64,000 nucleotides of DNA, from the NCBI RefSeq assembly GCF_932294415.1, contig NC_065541.1, positions 57,328,290 to 57,392,289 on the forward strand, read 5' to 3'. Positions 1-11,835 of the stretch are shown here, in pieces. Both the position numbers and the translations under genes were made by a program. This stretch comes from Quercus robur. Taxonomy: Eukaryota; Streptophyta; Magnoliopsida; Fagales; Fagaceae. The notes beneath the pieces were generated by a model. It searched no databases. It worked only from the letters and a program-made list of their open reading frames with translations, and was not told the origin of the DNA. Within the stretch, counting starts at the first letter, position 1; each line of letters starts with the position of its first letter.

Positions 1-317
1 ATTAGATTTCAAATATATCAGGATAACTTGAAATGAGGTCAACATAAATGGACCGAGTTTTGCCAGATGAAACTGGCACAGACAACAACTATTAATGTTT
101 TCTAAGATATCCAATTCTTTAATTTCAGAATTTCTTCAAATAAAAAAATGGTAGCTAATCTAATTAACCAAATACGGTTTACAACATTAGCAAATTTATA
201 TAACAGATTTGAGAGAATAAGGACACAGATTATATAATCTATTTTAGAAACAACCCAACCTCAAGGGTAACTTTGATGGATCCAATGAACCTGGAAATTT
301 GTAGTGATCAAACAGAG

Positions 318-346
318 AGAGAGAGAGAGAGAGAGATTTGTGTGTG
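318..346. repeat. (GA)n microsatellite and poly(A) tracts
   Basis: A GA run of about 14 units is followed by A-tracts near 463-494 and 510-525. No gene is recognised in 1-728. Confidence 0.9.
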
Positions 347-464
347 AATGTGGATCTTGATGTTTTGTGCTTGATTCTAGTATATAAAGAAATGAAAAAG
401 AACTAAGGAAGTGCCTAAAAAACCTAGAAAACACTTTGAGGAAAAAATTCTTAACCCAAATATG

Positions 465-497
<33 letters not shown>

Positions 498-730
498 GAC
501 ATAACTCATTAGAAAAAAAAAAAAAATCTACTAGAAGAAGATAGCAAGAGAAGAGTACAATGATAGCAATGGAGGATAGAGATATCACAACTTGTTGAGG
601 TGAATTCACAAGTTCTGAATTCCTATCGAGAATCCATTATCTTCCTACCTAATCTTGCCTCTCTTTTTCCCTCAAATCTTTTGTTCTTTAGATTTCAGAC
701 GCAAAACACACATACAAAAAAGAGAGTCTA

Positions 731-900
731 TGGACACAAAATTTGCCACACACACTACCACAACTCATGCATGTGTTAATTGATGATTGGATTATTTATC
801 ACTAAATACCAATGGTAATCCCATATGTAAGTGATGTAATCTAATTACAAGTTGACACATGTGCAAGTTGTGGTAAAGTTTGTGGTAAACTATGTGTCCC
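731..900. mobile_element. Small MITE, Stowaway/Tc1-Mariner-like
   Basis: The ends form imperfect inverted repeats: the left end starts TGGACACA and the right end finishes TGTGTCCC, with pairing that continues for about 40 bases through the motifs CCACA and CATGTG. A TA dinucleotide flanks each side (729-730 and 901-902), the target duplication expected of Tc1/Mariner MITEs. It is 170 bp with no coding capacity. Confidence 0.6.
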
Positions 901-902
901 TA

Positions 903-1589
903 GAATAGTTGTACAAACCATCCTACTTGTGTCATTCACTCATTCTAGTGTTTTTCTTCTTTCTTGCTTCAAGTGTTTCATTAAAAAATAAAAAAATAAA
1001 AAGGATCAAATGGTTAGTGATTCCAAAATGTATGGTCCAATAAGGTATTTTCAAATTAACTGTAAATTAAAAAGATAAAAAGACCAAATTAGCTTCTACT
1101 AACATGCATAGATCAAATTGATACTGAGCCGAATATAGGGACCAAAATGGCTTTATTTTTATTTTTTTTTAAAAGGCGCATCCTGTCAGGTACCATGGCC
1201 AAGAGATGAAAAAACCTCTGATATGAGTTCGAATTTAGTAAGGATGGGGTATAAAACTCATGTTTTATACCATCCAATAAAAGATTGCCACATCAGCATT
1301 TTACTTAAAATTAAATGCATCTTACCACACCTAATAACATCTCAATAAACTCCCAATTTGGTTGGATTTATATATGGATATTAGAATTGATTGTGTGTAG
1401 TTGTGCTGATTCTTAAATATGTGAAAGATGATGTGGAATGTTTTGATAGGAGGGGTAAACCATTGGTTTTACACCACATCCTTATAGAATTTAATCTTTA
1501 AAAAAAAGTGTATTGGTTGTGCTATGAAGTCCTTAAAAAGGGACAAAAATGCAACCAAGAAAAATATGCAACCATATTTGCCGATACTC
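903..1589. other. AT-rich spacer with a short hairpin
   Basis: No gene was seen. At about 1241-1276 an inverted repeat (arms GGATGG..TATAAAAC and GTTTTATACCATCC) could be part of a decayed MITE. Confidence 0.5.
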
Positions 1590-1833
1590 TTTTTTGGGCA
1601 TCCCATGGCCAGTAATTTGTTTTTAGGTGGAGCCTGAGAGAATCAAACAAAGCAGCCCATGTACTAGTTTCTTGGTGCCTTGGGAAAAATTTATCTAGTT
1701 GTTTTGTTCAGGGTTATGCTCCTAGCCCTTTTACGGATGTAATTAATTTAGAGCAACTCCATGTTGTATTTACTACTTGGACCCTATTTCTCTGTGTTTG
1801 TCAATAAAATTTTCTGTTCATAAAAAAAAAAAG
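1590..1833 (+). mobile_element. 3' end of an L1-like LINE (RNase H tail and poly-A)
   Basis: One frame reads WSLRESNKAAHVLVSWCLGK, which resembles the last block of the RNase H domain of plant LINE ORF2 (consensus REANQAAHxLAxW). It is followed by a short non-coding tail, an AATAAA-like signal (CAATAAAAT near 1802) and an A-tract at about 1822-1832. This is the signature of a heavily 5'-truncated LINE insertion. No upstream reverse-transcriptase sequence was recognised. Confidence 0.6.
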
Positions 1834-2039
1834 ACAAAAAAGAACCCCACCCAAAAGATCAACCTATTTACTTTTTGGGGACATTAATATAAGTTTGTCA
1901 TGTGCTGAACAAAACAAAATGCTTGACAAATATACTATAAAGTGGCCGATCCCCTCTATTATGTATAGTAATAGTAACAACGAGAATAAAGGGCAGAACT
2001 TAGATATGGTACCTTAATTGTTTAGGTTCCCCTTTTATA

Positions 2040-2520
2040 TTTTAGACACTTGTCTAATTAGTTAAATTAGCAAACAGATGTTACAAGACCCATCTCCTTT
2101 GGGGATTTTTTTTTTTCCCATGATTTTAGCAACTATTTCGTTGGTTGGCATGTTTTTGAAACATTTTAGTAAACTAACATTTAAGCCTTTGAGACTCGAG
2201 TTCAGTGAAGAAACTCAAGCCTTAGAAGAAGAAGAAGAAGAAGAAGAAGAAGAAGAACCCAACGTGATCTAAAGAAGAAGAAGAAGAAGAAGACCCATAA
2301 CCCTAGCACTCACAAACCCATAACAAACAGCAAGAACTTGAGTATTAGAGACTCAAGTTCCACGTGGATTTTTTTGTTCCACATCAGATTGCCACCACTT
2401 GGAACTCGATGCTTAGGACTCAAATTCCTTTACTAAACTCGAGTTTTAGAGCCTTGAGATGCCAGTCTACAAAATAGTTTTGCAAACTTGACAACTAACT
2501 AAATGATTTTGAAAATTATG
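2040..2520. mobile_element. Possible decayed foldback/MULE-type MITE
   Basis: Left and right halves carry inverted copies of ACTCGAGTT-type blocks (near 2195 and 2440) and of a TTTTGAAACATTTTAGT-like block. A similar organisation is clearer in the element at 11836-12167. A (GAA)n microsatellite lies in the middle (2226-2258 and 2271-2291). The borders are not defined. Confidence 0.3.
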
Positions 2521-2858
2521 TTAAATGTCAAAAAAATTCCATCTCCTTTTGTTATCTTCTCCTTCTTTTTTTCCCTTGGCCCATGAGAAAGCAGACAGAT
2601 TCTTCAAGTTATAAATCTAAGAAAGCTTCTTCAATTTAGACCTATTTGACACTAAATCTGAGAAGGCTTCAGTATAATCATTCTTTGGTTTTTTTGTCCT
2701 TATTTTTTTCTTCAAAATCCTCTCATCTTTTTATGGCTTACCTGAAATCCACACTTTTCCTCTCTACAGCTTTCTCTCTCTAAAATTTGTTCTTGTAGTT
2801 GTTTCTTTCTTCTTCTTTTTTTCTCCAAGAGAAATCATACATGCATTGGTGATTCTGA

Positions 2859-3190
2859 GTGCAAGTTTGGCTCCTCACTCCTCAAATCTTAGCAGCACAA
2901 GAAGCTTTGGTGGAGGCTTTGCTAAAGGCTAAGGAGTTTGGCTTTGGCAGTATCATTGCTCTTACTAATTATGATAATTTGACAAAGGTCTGTAATGGTG
3001 ACAAAAAACCACAATGGCAAGAAAGGTTGTTGTTGACAGATCTGCAATGCCTCAGAAGTTAGGGCCTAAACTTGCCTACCATATTTGTACCCAATTTTGT
3101 TTTATACCCTACTTTCGCCAATTAATCACAACTGGGGTCACCCAGAACTTGGTAATGCTTGCCTTTTTGTATGCTTATAGCATTAGTATC
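2859..3190 (+). pseudogene. Fragment of an RNase H-like (RVT_3) domain
   Basis: The first frame reads EALVEALLKAKEFGFGSIIA, then TKVCNGDKKPQWQERLLL. This resembles the C-terminal half of plant RNase H-like domains found in retroelement polyproteins and RVT_3 proteins (helix, strand, then a segment ending in W-x-x-R). The frame meets a stop at 3060. The following bases read LGLNLPTIFVPNFVLYPTFA before another stop, so similarity continues past the break. It ends near an A-tract at 3190. It is too short to assign to an element family. Confidence 0.35.
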
Positions 3191-3405
3191 CAAAAAAAAA
3201 AAAAAAAGGAGTACATCATTATAACTATTTGGTAGCTAGATATCTGAAACACAAGCAAGCTTTTACAAGAATTACTAACAAAACAATCGAAGAATTTAAA
3301 AACAAAAATGAAAACCACCATAGACATTTGCATAGTAAAATGTAATCTTTGTCTGCATTATACATTTTCAAACTAAAATGTGTAAGAATCTAAACTAGCT
3401 TGAAC

Positions 3406-4390
3406 TCAATATACATGAATTTGGATCTTTAAAAAAATGTAAACTCCTCTTAAATCTGTGTTTGCCATGCTGTATACCATTTCAAATATCTCCACCACAA
3501 AATTAGTACATATCTCTAAGAGCTGAAACTCAACATACATTTCATTCCAGTCTGAAGCATAACAATGTCTCCTTTTCTTTAGTGGATCATAGTAATACTT
3601 CCTGAAATGCGAAAGGAAGTTTCTAAAGACCCTGAGATGCTCCCTTGCTGCTTTTCCAAATTTTGGATGGATGTAATAATTTCCCTCATCATCTGTGTGG
3701 AGAAAGTTACGAAGGGGACCATTAGAAGGAAGAAGTTCTCTCCAATCCCCCAAACTTCCATTCATCTCCATGAGTTTCAAGCTAATGTAGTAATCAACAT
3801 GATCATTCTCCAAAAGCCTATGAAGCCGGAAAATAAATTCTACCATTTTCTCATAATGCCACAAAGAAGGATGTTTGATAATATGTAACCAATTAGAAAC
3901 GCTCCCATCACAATTTCCAATTAGAGCACACAAAAACTTGAGATCATGTGCATAATGTTGTTGAGTCACACCAGCTAAAATTTTGTCAAAAATGATACTC
4001 AGCATATCTTTAATGTCCCCTTTCTCTGTTTTAGTGGAAATGTGACCATCCACTATCTTATGAACCAGCATTACATTGAAATTTCCTCCAAGATCCTTAT
4101 GTAATAAGTAATTTTCTTCAAACTTATGTGAACTGTGAATCCTCCTCCTAGAAGCATGGAACTCAGAAACAAACATAATAACTGCTTTGATTAGTTTACA
4201 TGCACTGTGATGGGGACGATTTGCATCCCATGCATTATACGTTTTCAACCAGTTGTCTGTGTTCTCCTCCAACCAGTTCTTTGACGTTAACTCATAGTTG
4301 GGATGCGAAAAGGATTCATATGCAGCATACAAATCTAAATCAATCCTTTTTCCTCTTCCTTATTCGATCCATATCTGCTGAACTGGACAT
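3406..4390 (-). CDS. IRE1/RNase L KEN-like domain protein, possibly frameshifted near its start
   Basis: The open frame runs about 308 residues from 4332 to 3406. Its second half resembles the KEN ribonuclease domain of IRE1 and RNase L: KHPSLWHYEKMVEF matches the 'HP.FW..EKRL.FL' junction between kinase C-lobe and KEN, and LRVFRNFLSHFRKY matches the plant IRE1 block 'LRVIRNKLNHYREL', keeping the Arg-Asn and His positions. The preceding 120 residues align only loosely with a kinase C-lobe (AHDLKFLCAL before HPSLW). No glycine loop, VAIK, HRD or DFG is visible, so it is KEN-like without a working kinase. A better initiator is the ATG at 4388-4390: it opens MSSSADMDRIRKRKK, then meets a stop that a one-base slip in the T5 run at 4347-4351 would avoid. 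That could be a real frameshift, a sequencing error, or the sign of an upstream exon. The nearest expected function is RNA cleavage or regulation in stress signalling, but activity is not shown. Confidence 0.5.
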
Positions 4391-4440
4391 CATTAAACAT
4401 TAGATAAACTAGTTGAGTTTCCGTACAATGTGTAGTGCAA

Positions 4441-5510
4441 CTTATTATTAGTTTTCTCCAATATTTCGATAAGTTTTTCCAAAAATCTTGTAACTCAATT
4501 GATTGACACCTCAATTTCCAATAAAAATATTCAGGATTCAGATCCCTACCCCCAACTATCGATATGTATAAAAAGATATTTCAATAAATTTCATTGTAAA
4601 AATTGTAATATTTAGTTATTTTATATATAGACAAAATAGAAATGCACTAAGAGTAGTATAGTGGTGATTTGATCATTCTATATTTATGTGTTTATAAATT
4701 GAAAATTGCATGATATAGTAGCTAATATAGATAGGCATGTTTCATGTCTACTAAAAAATGTATATATCTTTCAATTGCATTATTGATTGTGTGTTACTAA
4801 ATTTCTTTTTTCCCTTTTTGTTGGACATGGTTTCAATTGTTGCAAAAACAACTAAATTTGTGTAAAAATACCATATTTCAAATCAATTGTTTCTCAAATA
4901 AAAAAAAACCAGTTGTTTCTCATATAGATCTTAAAATAATGATATTAAAACTTCATTATGCTTAAAATAATTAATATAACAAAATAAACATATTTATTAT
5001 ATTAGTAATCTTTCTAATTATATAGAATACATACTACAGTGTTAGTTTTGCACAAAGGAGTTAGGAAATTTAAAGGATTAAGATTAATTTTAGTGGATTC
5101 ACAAATATTTAAATTTTTTTTTATGGCTTTAATGACAATTGTTGTCAAAACAACTAAACATGAGTAATAATGTCATATTTTAAATTTATTATTATTATTC
5201 CAACTAAAAATTATTTTCTATATAGAGTTTATGAAAATAATCATATAAATTCATTTAATATAAATAATTAATGCACAACAATAAATAATTAATATATGCA
5301 TTTACTCTATTGGCTAATTCAATGAACTAATACTTTAATATAAATGCAAACTTTGTTGAAGTAGAAAACTAAATAAAGAGAACTTCAAAAAATGCGCCAC
5401 ATGGCATAACCTCATACTCTTATACTCTTTAACATGAGGTCTTTACTTTTATATATATTGATATTAATGATTGGTTGATTGATTGCCTTGCCAACTAGTT
5501 AAATCCAAAT
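4441..5510. other. Very AT-rich spacer
   Basis: No coding, RNA or repeat unit recognised. There are many short A/T tracts. Confidence 0.6.
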
Positions 5511-5517
5511 AGGACTA

Positions 5518-5520
<3 letters not shown>

Positions 5521-5589
<69 letters not shown>
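5521..5589. repeat. (GA)34 microsatellite
   Basis: Uninterrupted GA dinucleotides for about 68 bases. A second, shorter GA run is at about 6046-6070, and a (GT)n run is near 6252-6266. No gene is recognised in 5590-6395. Confidence 0.95.
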
Positions 5590-5591
<2 letters not shown>

Positions 5592-6395
5592 ATAAACAGA
5601 CTCTACAAATGAGCCAAACTAAACGCACAATTTTGGAAGTTTCAAATTAAATCCTGAATTTAAGATTGTTGTAAATTAAATCTTATAGTGTCACTAAATT
5701 CAAATCGATCTTGAATTTTCAACATCGTATTAAATTTTTTTTTTTATACAAGATAAAATTTTTACTCTTGTCTAATCTAAGTGTATATGTGTATGAAGCT
5801 TCTTCTTAGAGACTTGAAACCTGACCCTTACCCCCCACACCCACAAACATTTATACTTGTAGAGTAACCATTGCATCAAATGTGCGTGGTGGTACATTGT
5901 ATAAATTTAAACCTTGAACTCTTCAAATTTGATTTAGGGGGCTTGATTTCTAGGAGTTTAAATTTATAATTAATTAGACCCTCCAGTTGTTTCAAATAAA
6001 CACGTTTATGGGTCAAATTATCTCTCCCCTACTATGGAATTATGAAGAGAGAGAGAGAGAGAGAGAGAGAGTTGAGTATTAGTTTGCATTATTAAGAGGC
6101 AGCAGCATTATGAAGGGAATAGGGGCACTACATATAAAGGGAATAGTCACCATGATAAGTACGCCATACCAATTAGGCATATAGTATGTGGTATGTTCTG
6201 TTGTCAGATACTTTGAGAAAGTTGATATTTTATATGCAAAACCATGAGCATATGTGTGTGTGTGTCTGCAATCTACGTAGTTTCTTTTAGCCTGTGTTAC
6301 TATGTTAGGATTAAAACTTTGGGCATTATTCAGCCCTTAATTCAATTTGTTTTGTACTTACACACAAAAGGAGGAGTTGGTATTTAGTGTCACCG

Positions 6396-7083
6396 TTAGC
6401 GGGAGAAGAAGGGAGAGCTTATTATAACACTATTAGGTTGGAACCCACTTCTCCAGAAAGTGAGAGAAAGAGAGGAGTATGGCTTTTTATCATGGAATTT
6501 CAATAATATTATTCTAGTATGATCCTTCTTTAGAATACTGTACAGAGACAAATGCATGAGAGGTAATGATGCAAAAATCCAAGATGCAAATCCATTTCTC
6601 TTAAGGAACATAAATGCAGTATGAGTTAAAGCTCTTCTGTCCATAGCATCATCGTGGGCATCTTGCAATTGATAGAATATAAACTATAAAGTAGAACACT
6701 ACTTACAACACAAAAGGATGTTTATTCCCAGCATAACCAAATTCTTCCTAAAGGCTGAAATGTATAGTTAGTTAAAAAACTCCCACTAGAAAAATATCTT
6801 TTCCTCACTCAAAGGATGAATAAAGTTTTGCCCAAATCAAAAGAGAAAATGAAACACATCAAGATTCAATAAAGAACCCCACAGATACAGAAAGATTCCA
6901 TTTCCAAATTCTTGAGAACAGAGCAACACAAAGCCTTAAAATGCACATTACAGAGATAACAGTGAGCTGCACATACCTCTCACGGTGAATCAGTGGTTTT
7001 GAAAACGCTAGTATTTGGCTGCAAACCCAAGACTGAGAGAGCAAATTTAAAGAGGCAAGGTTGAGAGGGAAAAAGGAGTTCAT
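6396..7083 (-). other. Possible small transcription unit of unknown function
   Basis: A TATAAATA box (7118-7125, minus strand) lies about 35 bases upstream of an ATG that opens MNSFFPLNLASLNLLSQSWV. A GTATGT donor follows at 6976. After a gap with no open frame, a second stretch (about 6668-6396) reads DAHDDAMDRRALTHTAFMFL. I do not recognise either product. The reading of an exon pair is based only on the promoter-like box and splice-like signals. It could equally be a non-coding RNA or chance. Confidence 0.2.
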
Positions 7084-7117
7084 GTATATACGTTGAGAAT
7101 GAGAGGGAAAGAAACTT

Positions 7118-7125
7118 TATTTATA
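7118..7125 (-). promoter_or_regulatory. TATA box candidate
   Basis: TATAAATA on the minus strand, followed downstream by a pyrimidine-rich leader and the ATG at 7083. It would serve the uncertain unit at 6396-7083. Confidence 0.4.
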
Positions 7126-7556
7126 GTCGGTGTTGTATAGTTTTGGAATCTTAGTAAATTCTATTACCCAAACCCTGTTTCCATTTTGGGTTGGGAAGTA
7201 CACGTGACGAACGGCTTGGGTCGGGCCAGGTTGTCTTAATAAATTAGAAAGCATATCAGGTTGGGTTGACCCATAATGATACATTTTGATTTTTGATTTT
7301 TGATTTTTTTTTTAAATTTAAAAAAAAATCTAAAAAATTTTGGCCTTTAAATTTTAGCGTGGAAAAACATGAGGAATGTTATGTTCACAACATTTTCATA
7401 ATACTTTCGTAACAAATACTAGGTGATAGGTCAGTGGCGACTCCAGGAAATTTTTTCAGGGTGCTCCTCAATAAGCATAAATTACACAATCTAATCAAAA
7501 GAAAATTTTATATATTGACAACAATAACAATCAAAAAATACACAAATACATAGAAT

Positions 7557-9924
7557 TTACAATTGCCTTCTACGAGTTTTCATATTTTGAAATCGTTGCA
7601 TAATAATAATCTCATTATCAATGCTACAAGCTACATCTTTTTCAATATACACAACCAAGCAATCATTCATCCATTGATCTTCCATTCGATTGCACAGTTC
7701 ATTCTTTACATATTTCATTGCTAAAAAACTTCTTTCTACTGTTGTAGTAGCAACTGGAAGGGTCAAAGCTAGCTTCACTAGCAAATAGACTAATGGATAA
7801 GTCTTGTGTTTTCTTGTGCTCACTAACTTTTCAGCAAGTTCACTAACTCCTTGAAGCTCTAAAAAGAAGTCATTGCTGCGCATATCAAAAATATAATTCT
7901 GCAGTTGAGAGTCAAGTGCCAAAATATCTGTCCCAAGAAAATCAGAGGGATAGAACTTAGTTAGACGTATAAACTTTTCCTTATCGAAAGCCACAAATGA
8001 ATTATTTGGATTCAAGCAAGCCATACAAAGTAGCAAATCGGTATTCGCCTCAGAAAAGCGGTTGTTAAGCTCTTGAAGTTGCATATCTATGACTGTGTAA
8101 AATAGCTCAACACGATAATGATGTAAATTTGTATTTTGTTGGGTGTTGCGTCGCAGCCTCCCACTAACTACAAATATCGCTTCCATGTCCAAGATAGGAA
8201 TATCATGTGAGGTACAAAATAAAGATACTTCAGCCAATAAAGATGCCCATCCATCATCTCTCATCACTTGCAACCGTTGCTTAGACACTTTAACAAGATC
8301 CATAGCATTTACTATATCTTGATTTTTTTTTTTTTTTTTTTTGTAATGCTATTGACAACTCATTTGTGATCCCTAAAATATTTTTCATCAAGTGTAGAGC
8401 AAAGACAAATTCAAAAGAAAGAATTGACCTCATAATAGATCGAGCTTCAACTTTTTGGTCGGAGAGGCCATCTTCTTCAATAATCTCTAGTACATCAACA
8501 ACAACAGAGAACATCAAAATCAAGCTGAGAATAGTCCCATAATATGATCCCCAACGTGTATCACCAAGACGTTTAAGATTTGTCTCTTGATTCAAACCTT
8601 GCCCACTTCTACGTACACCATTCTCTAAATCTTCTTTAATTTTGGCAAATTGTGTATCTCGAAGAGCATTTCGTCTCTTACAAGAGCCTCCAACAACAGT
8701 TACTAAATTACTAACCACATAAAAAAATTCAGCAATGTTAATGTGATTTTTAACAACAGCAACAAGTGTCAATTGAAGTTGATGAGCAAAACAATGGACA
8801 TAAAATGCTGATTTGTTCTCTTTCAAAATTAAAGTTTTGAGACCATTGATATCACCTTGCATATTACTAGTCCCGTCATAACCTTGCCCACGTAGGTTCG
8901 ATAAACTCAAATTATGTTCACAAAGTAAACATTCAATAGTATGTTTGAGTGACAAAGCGGTAGTACTTGCTACATGTACAATACTAAGGAATCGCTCTAT
9001 AATAATTCATTCTTTGTTCACATAACGAAGAACGAGGGCCATTTGTTCTTTCACTGAGATATCACGTGACTCATCAACTAATACTGAAAAGAACCCATTG
9101 TCAAGATCCTTGATGATGGCTTTGGATGTTTCACGTGCAATTGCATTCACAATGTCTTTTTGAATATCAGGGTGGGTAAGCTTGCAATTTTTTGGAGCTT
9201 TTTGCAACACTTCATTGATAGATTCATTGTGATCCCCCAAAAATTGTACAAGTTCAAGGAAATTTCCTTTATCGCTTGAACCTTGAGATTCATCGTGACC
9301 ACGAAAAGCTAATCCTCGGCATAAAAGGAATCTTATGCAATCAACTATTGCATTTAATTGAATCTGATATTCAATTTTATCTTGATTTGATTGCTTAACA
9401 AAAACACTTTGAATGTGTTGCTTTTCCTTCAATAGATCTTCACTCTTCTGGACAGCTTGGTAATGAGCACTATTAACTCCTCCAACATGGGAATTTAACT
9501 TATCTTTCTGATTCCAAAGTTTGAATCCCTTCGTTACAAAAGTGTCACCTCCTCCTTGCTTACCAACATCTTGCCCAAATAGGTAGCAATAAAAACAAAA
9601 TACTGCATCTTTGTCTATACTATATTCCAACCAGTATCTATTTTTATACCATTTGGATATAAATCAACGGGGCTTTCCAGAAAAATAAGATATAGGGTAA
9701 TCATCACTGTGTAAAACAGGTTGACAAGGGCCTTTTGTTAAATAATATCTTCTTATTTCATCATGATGATTAGGATGATAAGATGATATTTTTTCTCGTA
9801 GCCCAGGATCTGAAGGAAGATTCTCTAAGTTAAAGTCAACACGAATTTGCTTAGAAGATGAAGATGAATCTTGCGCAGGAGCTGAATCTTGGGTACGTGG
9901 TTTTCTTATCAAATATTTGTCCAT
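7557..9924 (-). pseudogene. hAT transposase (TTF zinc finger, DUF4371, hAT dimerisation), broken
   Basis: The ATG at 9924 opens MDKYLIRKPRTQDSAPAQDS. The domain order is that of ZMYM1-like plant hAT proteins: a TTF-type zinc finger (FCFYCYLFG ... LNSHVGG..SAHY), a DUF4371 catalytic-region segment containing FFSVLVDESRDIS, GLxGQGYDGTSNM-like blocks (LSNLRGQGYDGTSNMQG) and the C-terminal dimerisation block LPVATTTVERSFLAMK. Three lesions stop translation. There are in-frame TGA codons at 9661-9663 and 9004-9006; the second stands where the family usually has Gly, consistent with GGA to TGA. A frameshift lies in the expanded T-tract at about 8323-8342. The intact length would be close to the usual 780 residues. 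It is not functional as read, but the element could still be moved in trans. Confidence 0.88.
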
Positions 9925-10704
9925 AATTCTAGTAAAAGAATAAACAATAAACTATAAGTTTATTTGAAATATTAATAAAATTATTAATTATTGTTGTTTA
10001 GTTGTTTCATTAATTTGTTTGTCTTTTATAAACTATAATTTGTTACATTATTGTTTCATTAATTATAAAATTATTAATTATTATTTAGCTTAACATAATT
10101 TAATTTATTTGTCTTTTATAATGTATTGGTTAATTATATTGCTTTAATTATTGTTGTTTAGCGTAACAATAAACTATATTACTTTAATTTGTTTGTCATT
10201 AATTATATTGCTATAATTTGTTATATTGTTTAGTCCCTTGTGCACATTACACTAAAAGAGCCAAACATTATACATCCCATGTGCAGCATAATAAGAGCAG
10301 TGTAATGTGCAACACATTACACTGCTTTAATTATTATTTACTACCCGACCCCATGTGCCCATCAGCCCATCTACCCCTACCCCACTCAACAGACAAGCAC
10401 AAACCGTCCCCCAATCACAACCTGCCAATCAAAAAATTTCACAATCACAATACACATTACTAATCAATATCTCACCAACACCAACACACACTGAGTCATT
10501 GACCAACAGGCAACAACAACGGATAAGAATCATAAGATAAAGCCAAGATAAAGCCAAAAAACAGACAAAAAGCAAAATAAAGTTAAAGAGTAAAGATTGG
10601 TTCCCAAAAAAAAAAAAAAAAAAAAAAGAGAGTAAAGATTCGGCAACCAATCAAAGTCTTACAGTTTAAAAGAGAGAGAGAGAGTTACTGAGTTAGAGAC
10701 TAGA

Positions 10705-10741
<37 letters not shown>

Positions 10742-10942
10742 AGAGAGAAATACCTTGAGGTCGAGCACCGGAGCAGCTGAGACGATGAGACCGATCTGCG
10801 ACGACAAGCAAGCGACAAGCGACGATGAGGGGCGAGCGAGCGACGACGAGCGACGAAGCGAGCTGCGCCTGCGAGCGACATGACCGTCTCACCGTGGGTT
10901 TGGTTTGCTCTGGGTCTGGGGTTTGGTTTGCTTTGTATTTGG

Positions 10943-10990
<48 letters not shown>

Positions 10991-11273
10991 ACACCTCTGT
11001 ATTGCAGTGTTGGGTAATGGGGTTTGGTTTGCTTTTGCTTTGTATAGAGTATAGACTGTATTGATCTCTGCCAACGACGTGACCGTGGTTTGATTTCTGA
11101 TTTGCTCTGTACTCTTTTTTTTTTTTTGGGTGAGAATCCATGGGTTTGCTACCTCCGTATTATGTTGGGCTTGCCGTGGGCAGTGGGCTTGGCTCTGTTA
11201 CCAATTTTTTTTTTTTGGGTTTTTTTTTTTTTTTTGAAAGTAGAACATATAATTTTTTTTTTAAATTTAATTT
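9925..11273. other. 5' non-coding half of the hAT element
   Basis: AT-rich DNA (9925-10230), repeated TGTAATGTGCA/TGTGCACATTACA blocks in both orientations (10228-10325), an A-tract at 10605-10627, (GA)n at 10672-10737, a short GC-rich CGA/GCGA-rich segment (10770-10880) and a T-tract of about 40 bases (10948-10986). The open frames here are artefacts of these repeats. Confidence 0.6.
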
Positions 11274-11373
11274 GAGGGTATTCCTAATTTTGTGATTGAG
11301 GGTGTTCCTAATTTTGGATTGGGGGTGTTCCTAATTTTGGATTAAATATAAATTTTTTTTTTTTAATTTTTTT

Positions 11374-11407
11374 CAGGTCAAGGTGTTCCTGGGAACACCT
11401 TGACCTG
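11374..11407. repeat. Perfect 16-bp-arm palindrome next to the hAT right end
   Basis: CAGGTCAAGGTGTTCC, then TG, then its exact reverse complement. Position 18 bases inside the element end suggests a transposase-binding or terminal hairpin role, by analogy with hAT subterminal motifs. Confidence 0.85.
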
Positions 11408-11835
11408 TACGTGGCGCCGCCACTGTGATAGGTTATTATTTGTTGTTATGGGTGGACAAAAAAGTAATTTAAGTTGTGAAATTTAAATTAGAACTAATAA
11501 CAACTTACTACATATGATTTGTTATGAAAATGTTATGAAGATATTGTAAACGTAGCGCTTCTCTAAAATAGTCTTTTGACAATTTATAGTCTTAATGGCT
11601 TTTGCTTCGGTAGTTTTAACGGCTTCAATTCACAAAGTTATGTAGGTTTTAGTTCATTTGGACTGATAGCATTGCTGTTGGCCAGTGAATTTTGTTGTGC
11701 TTGACATAGTTGAACGGATCCCATGTTAGTGTGGGTGTATTCTAATCACTTGTACTTTTTTTTTTTTTTTTTATATTATATTTTATGAGACTTGTATTTT
11801 ATTACTGGGTTTATAGACTATTATAAACTTCTTGT

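Larger units (their letters stand above)
7432..11425 (-). mobile_element. hAT transposon, 3,994 bp, with 8-bp target duplication
   Basis: The left end begins CAGTGGCGACTCCA and the right end, read inward, begins CAGTGGCGGCGCCA: inverted repeats with two mismatches in 14. Both sides are flanked by the identical 8-mer TGATAGGT (7424-7431 and 11426-11433), the duplication length of the hAT superfamily. The transposase lies on the minus strand at 7557-9924. The right 1.5 kb holds promoter-like and repeat-rich DNA, three tandem copies of a GGGTGTTCCTAATTTTGG unit (about 11274-11343) and a 16-bp-arm palindrome (11374-11407). The perfect flanking duplication beside a transposase with few disablements suggests a fairly recent insertion. 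Confidence 0.92.

Noticed and set aside
10659..11141. Open frames of 60-160 codons over the GA and T tracts
   Set aside because: They consist of Ser/Leu or Lys runs translated from microsatellites, with no domain, inside the hAT non-coding half.
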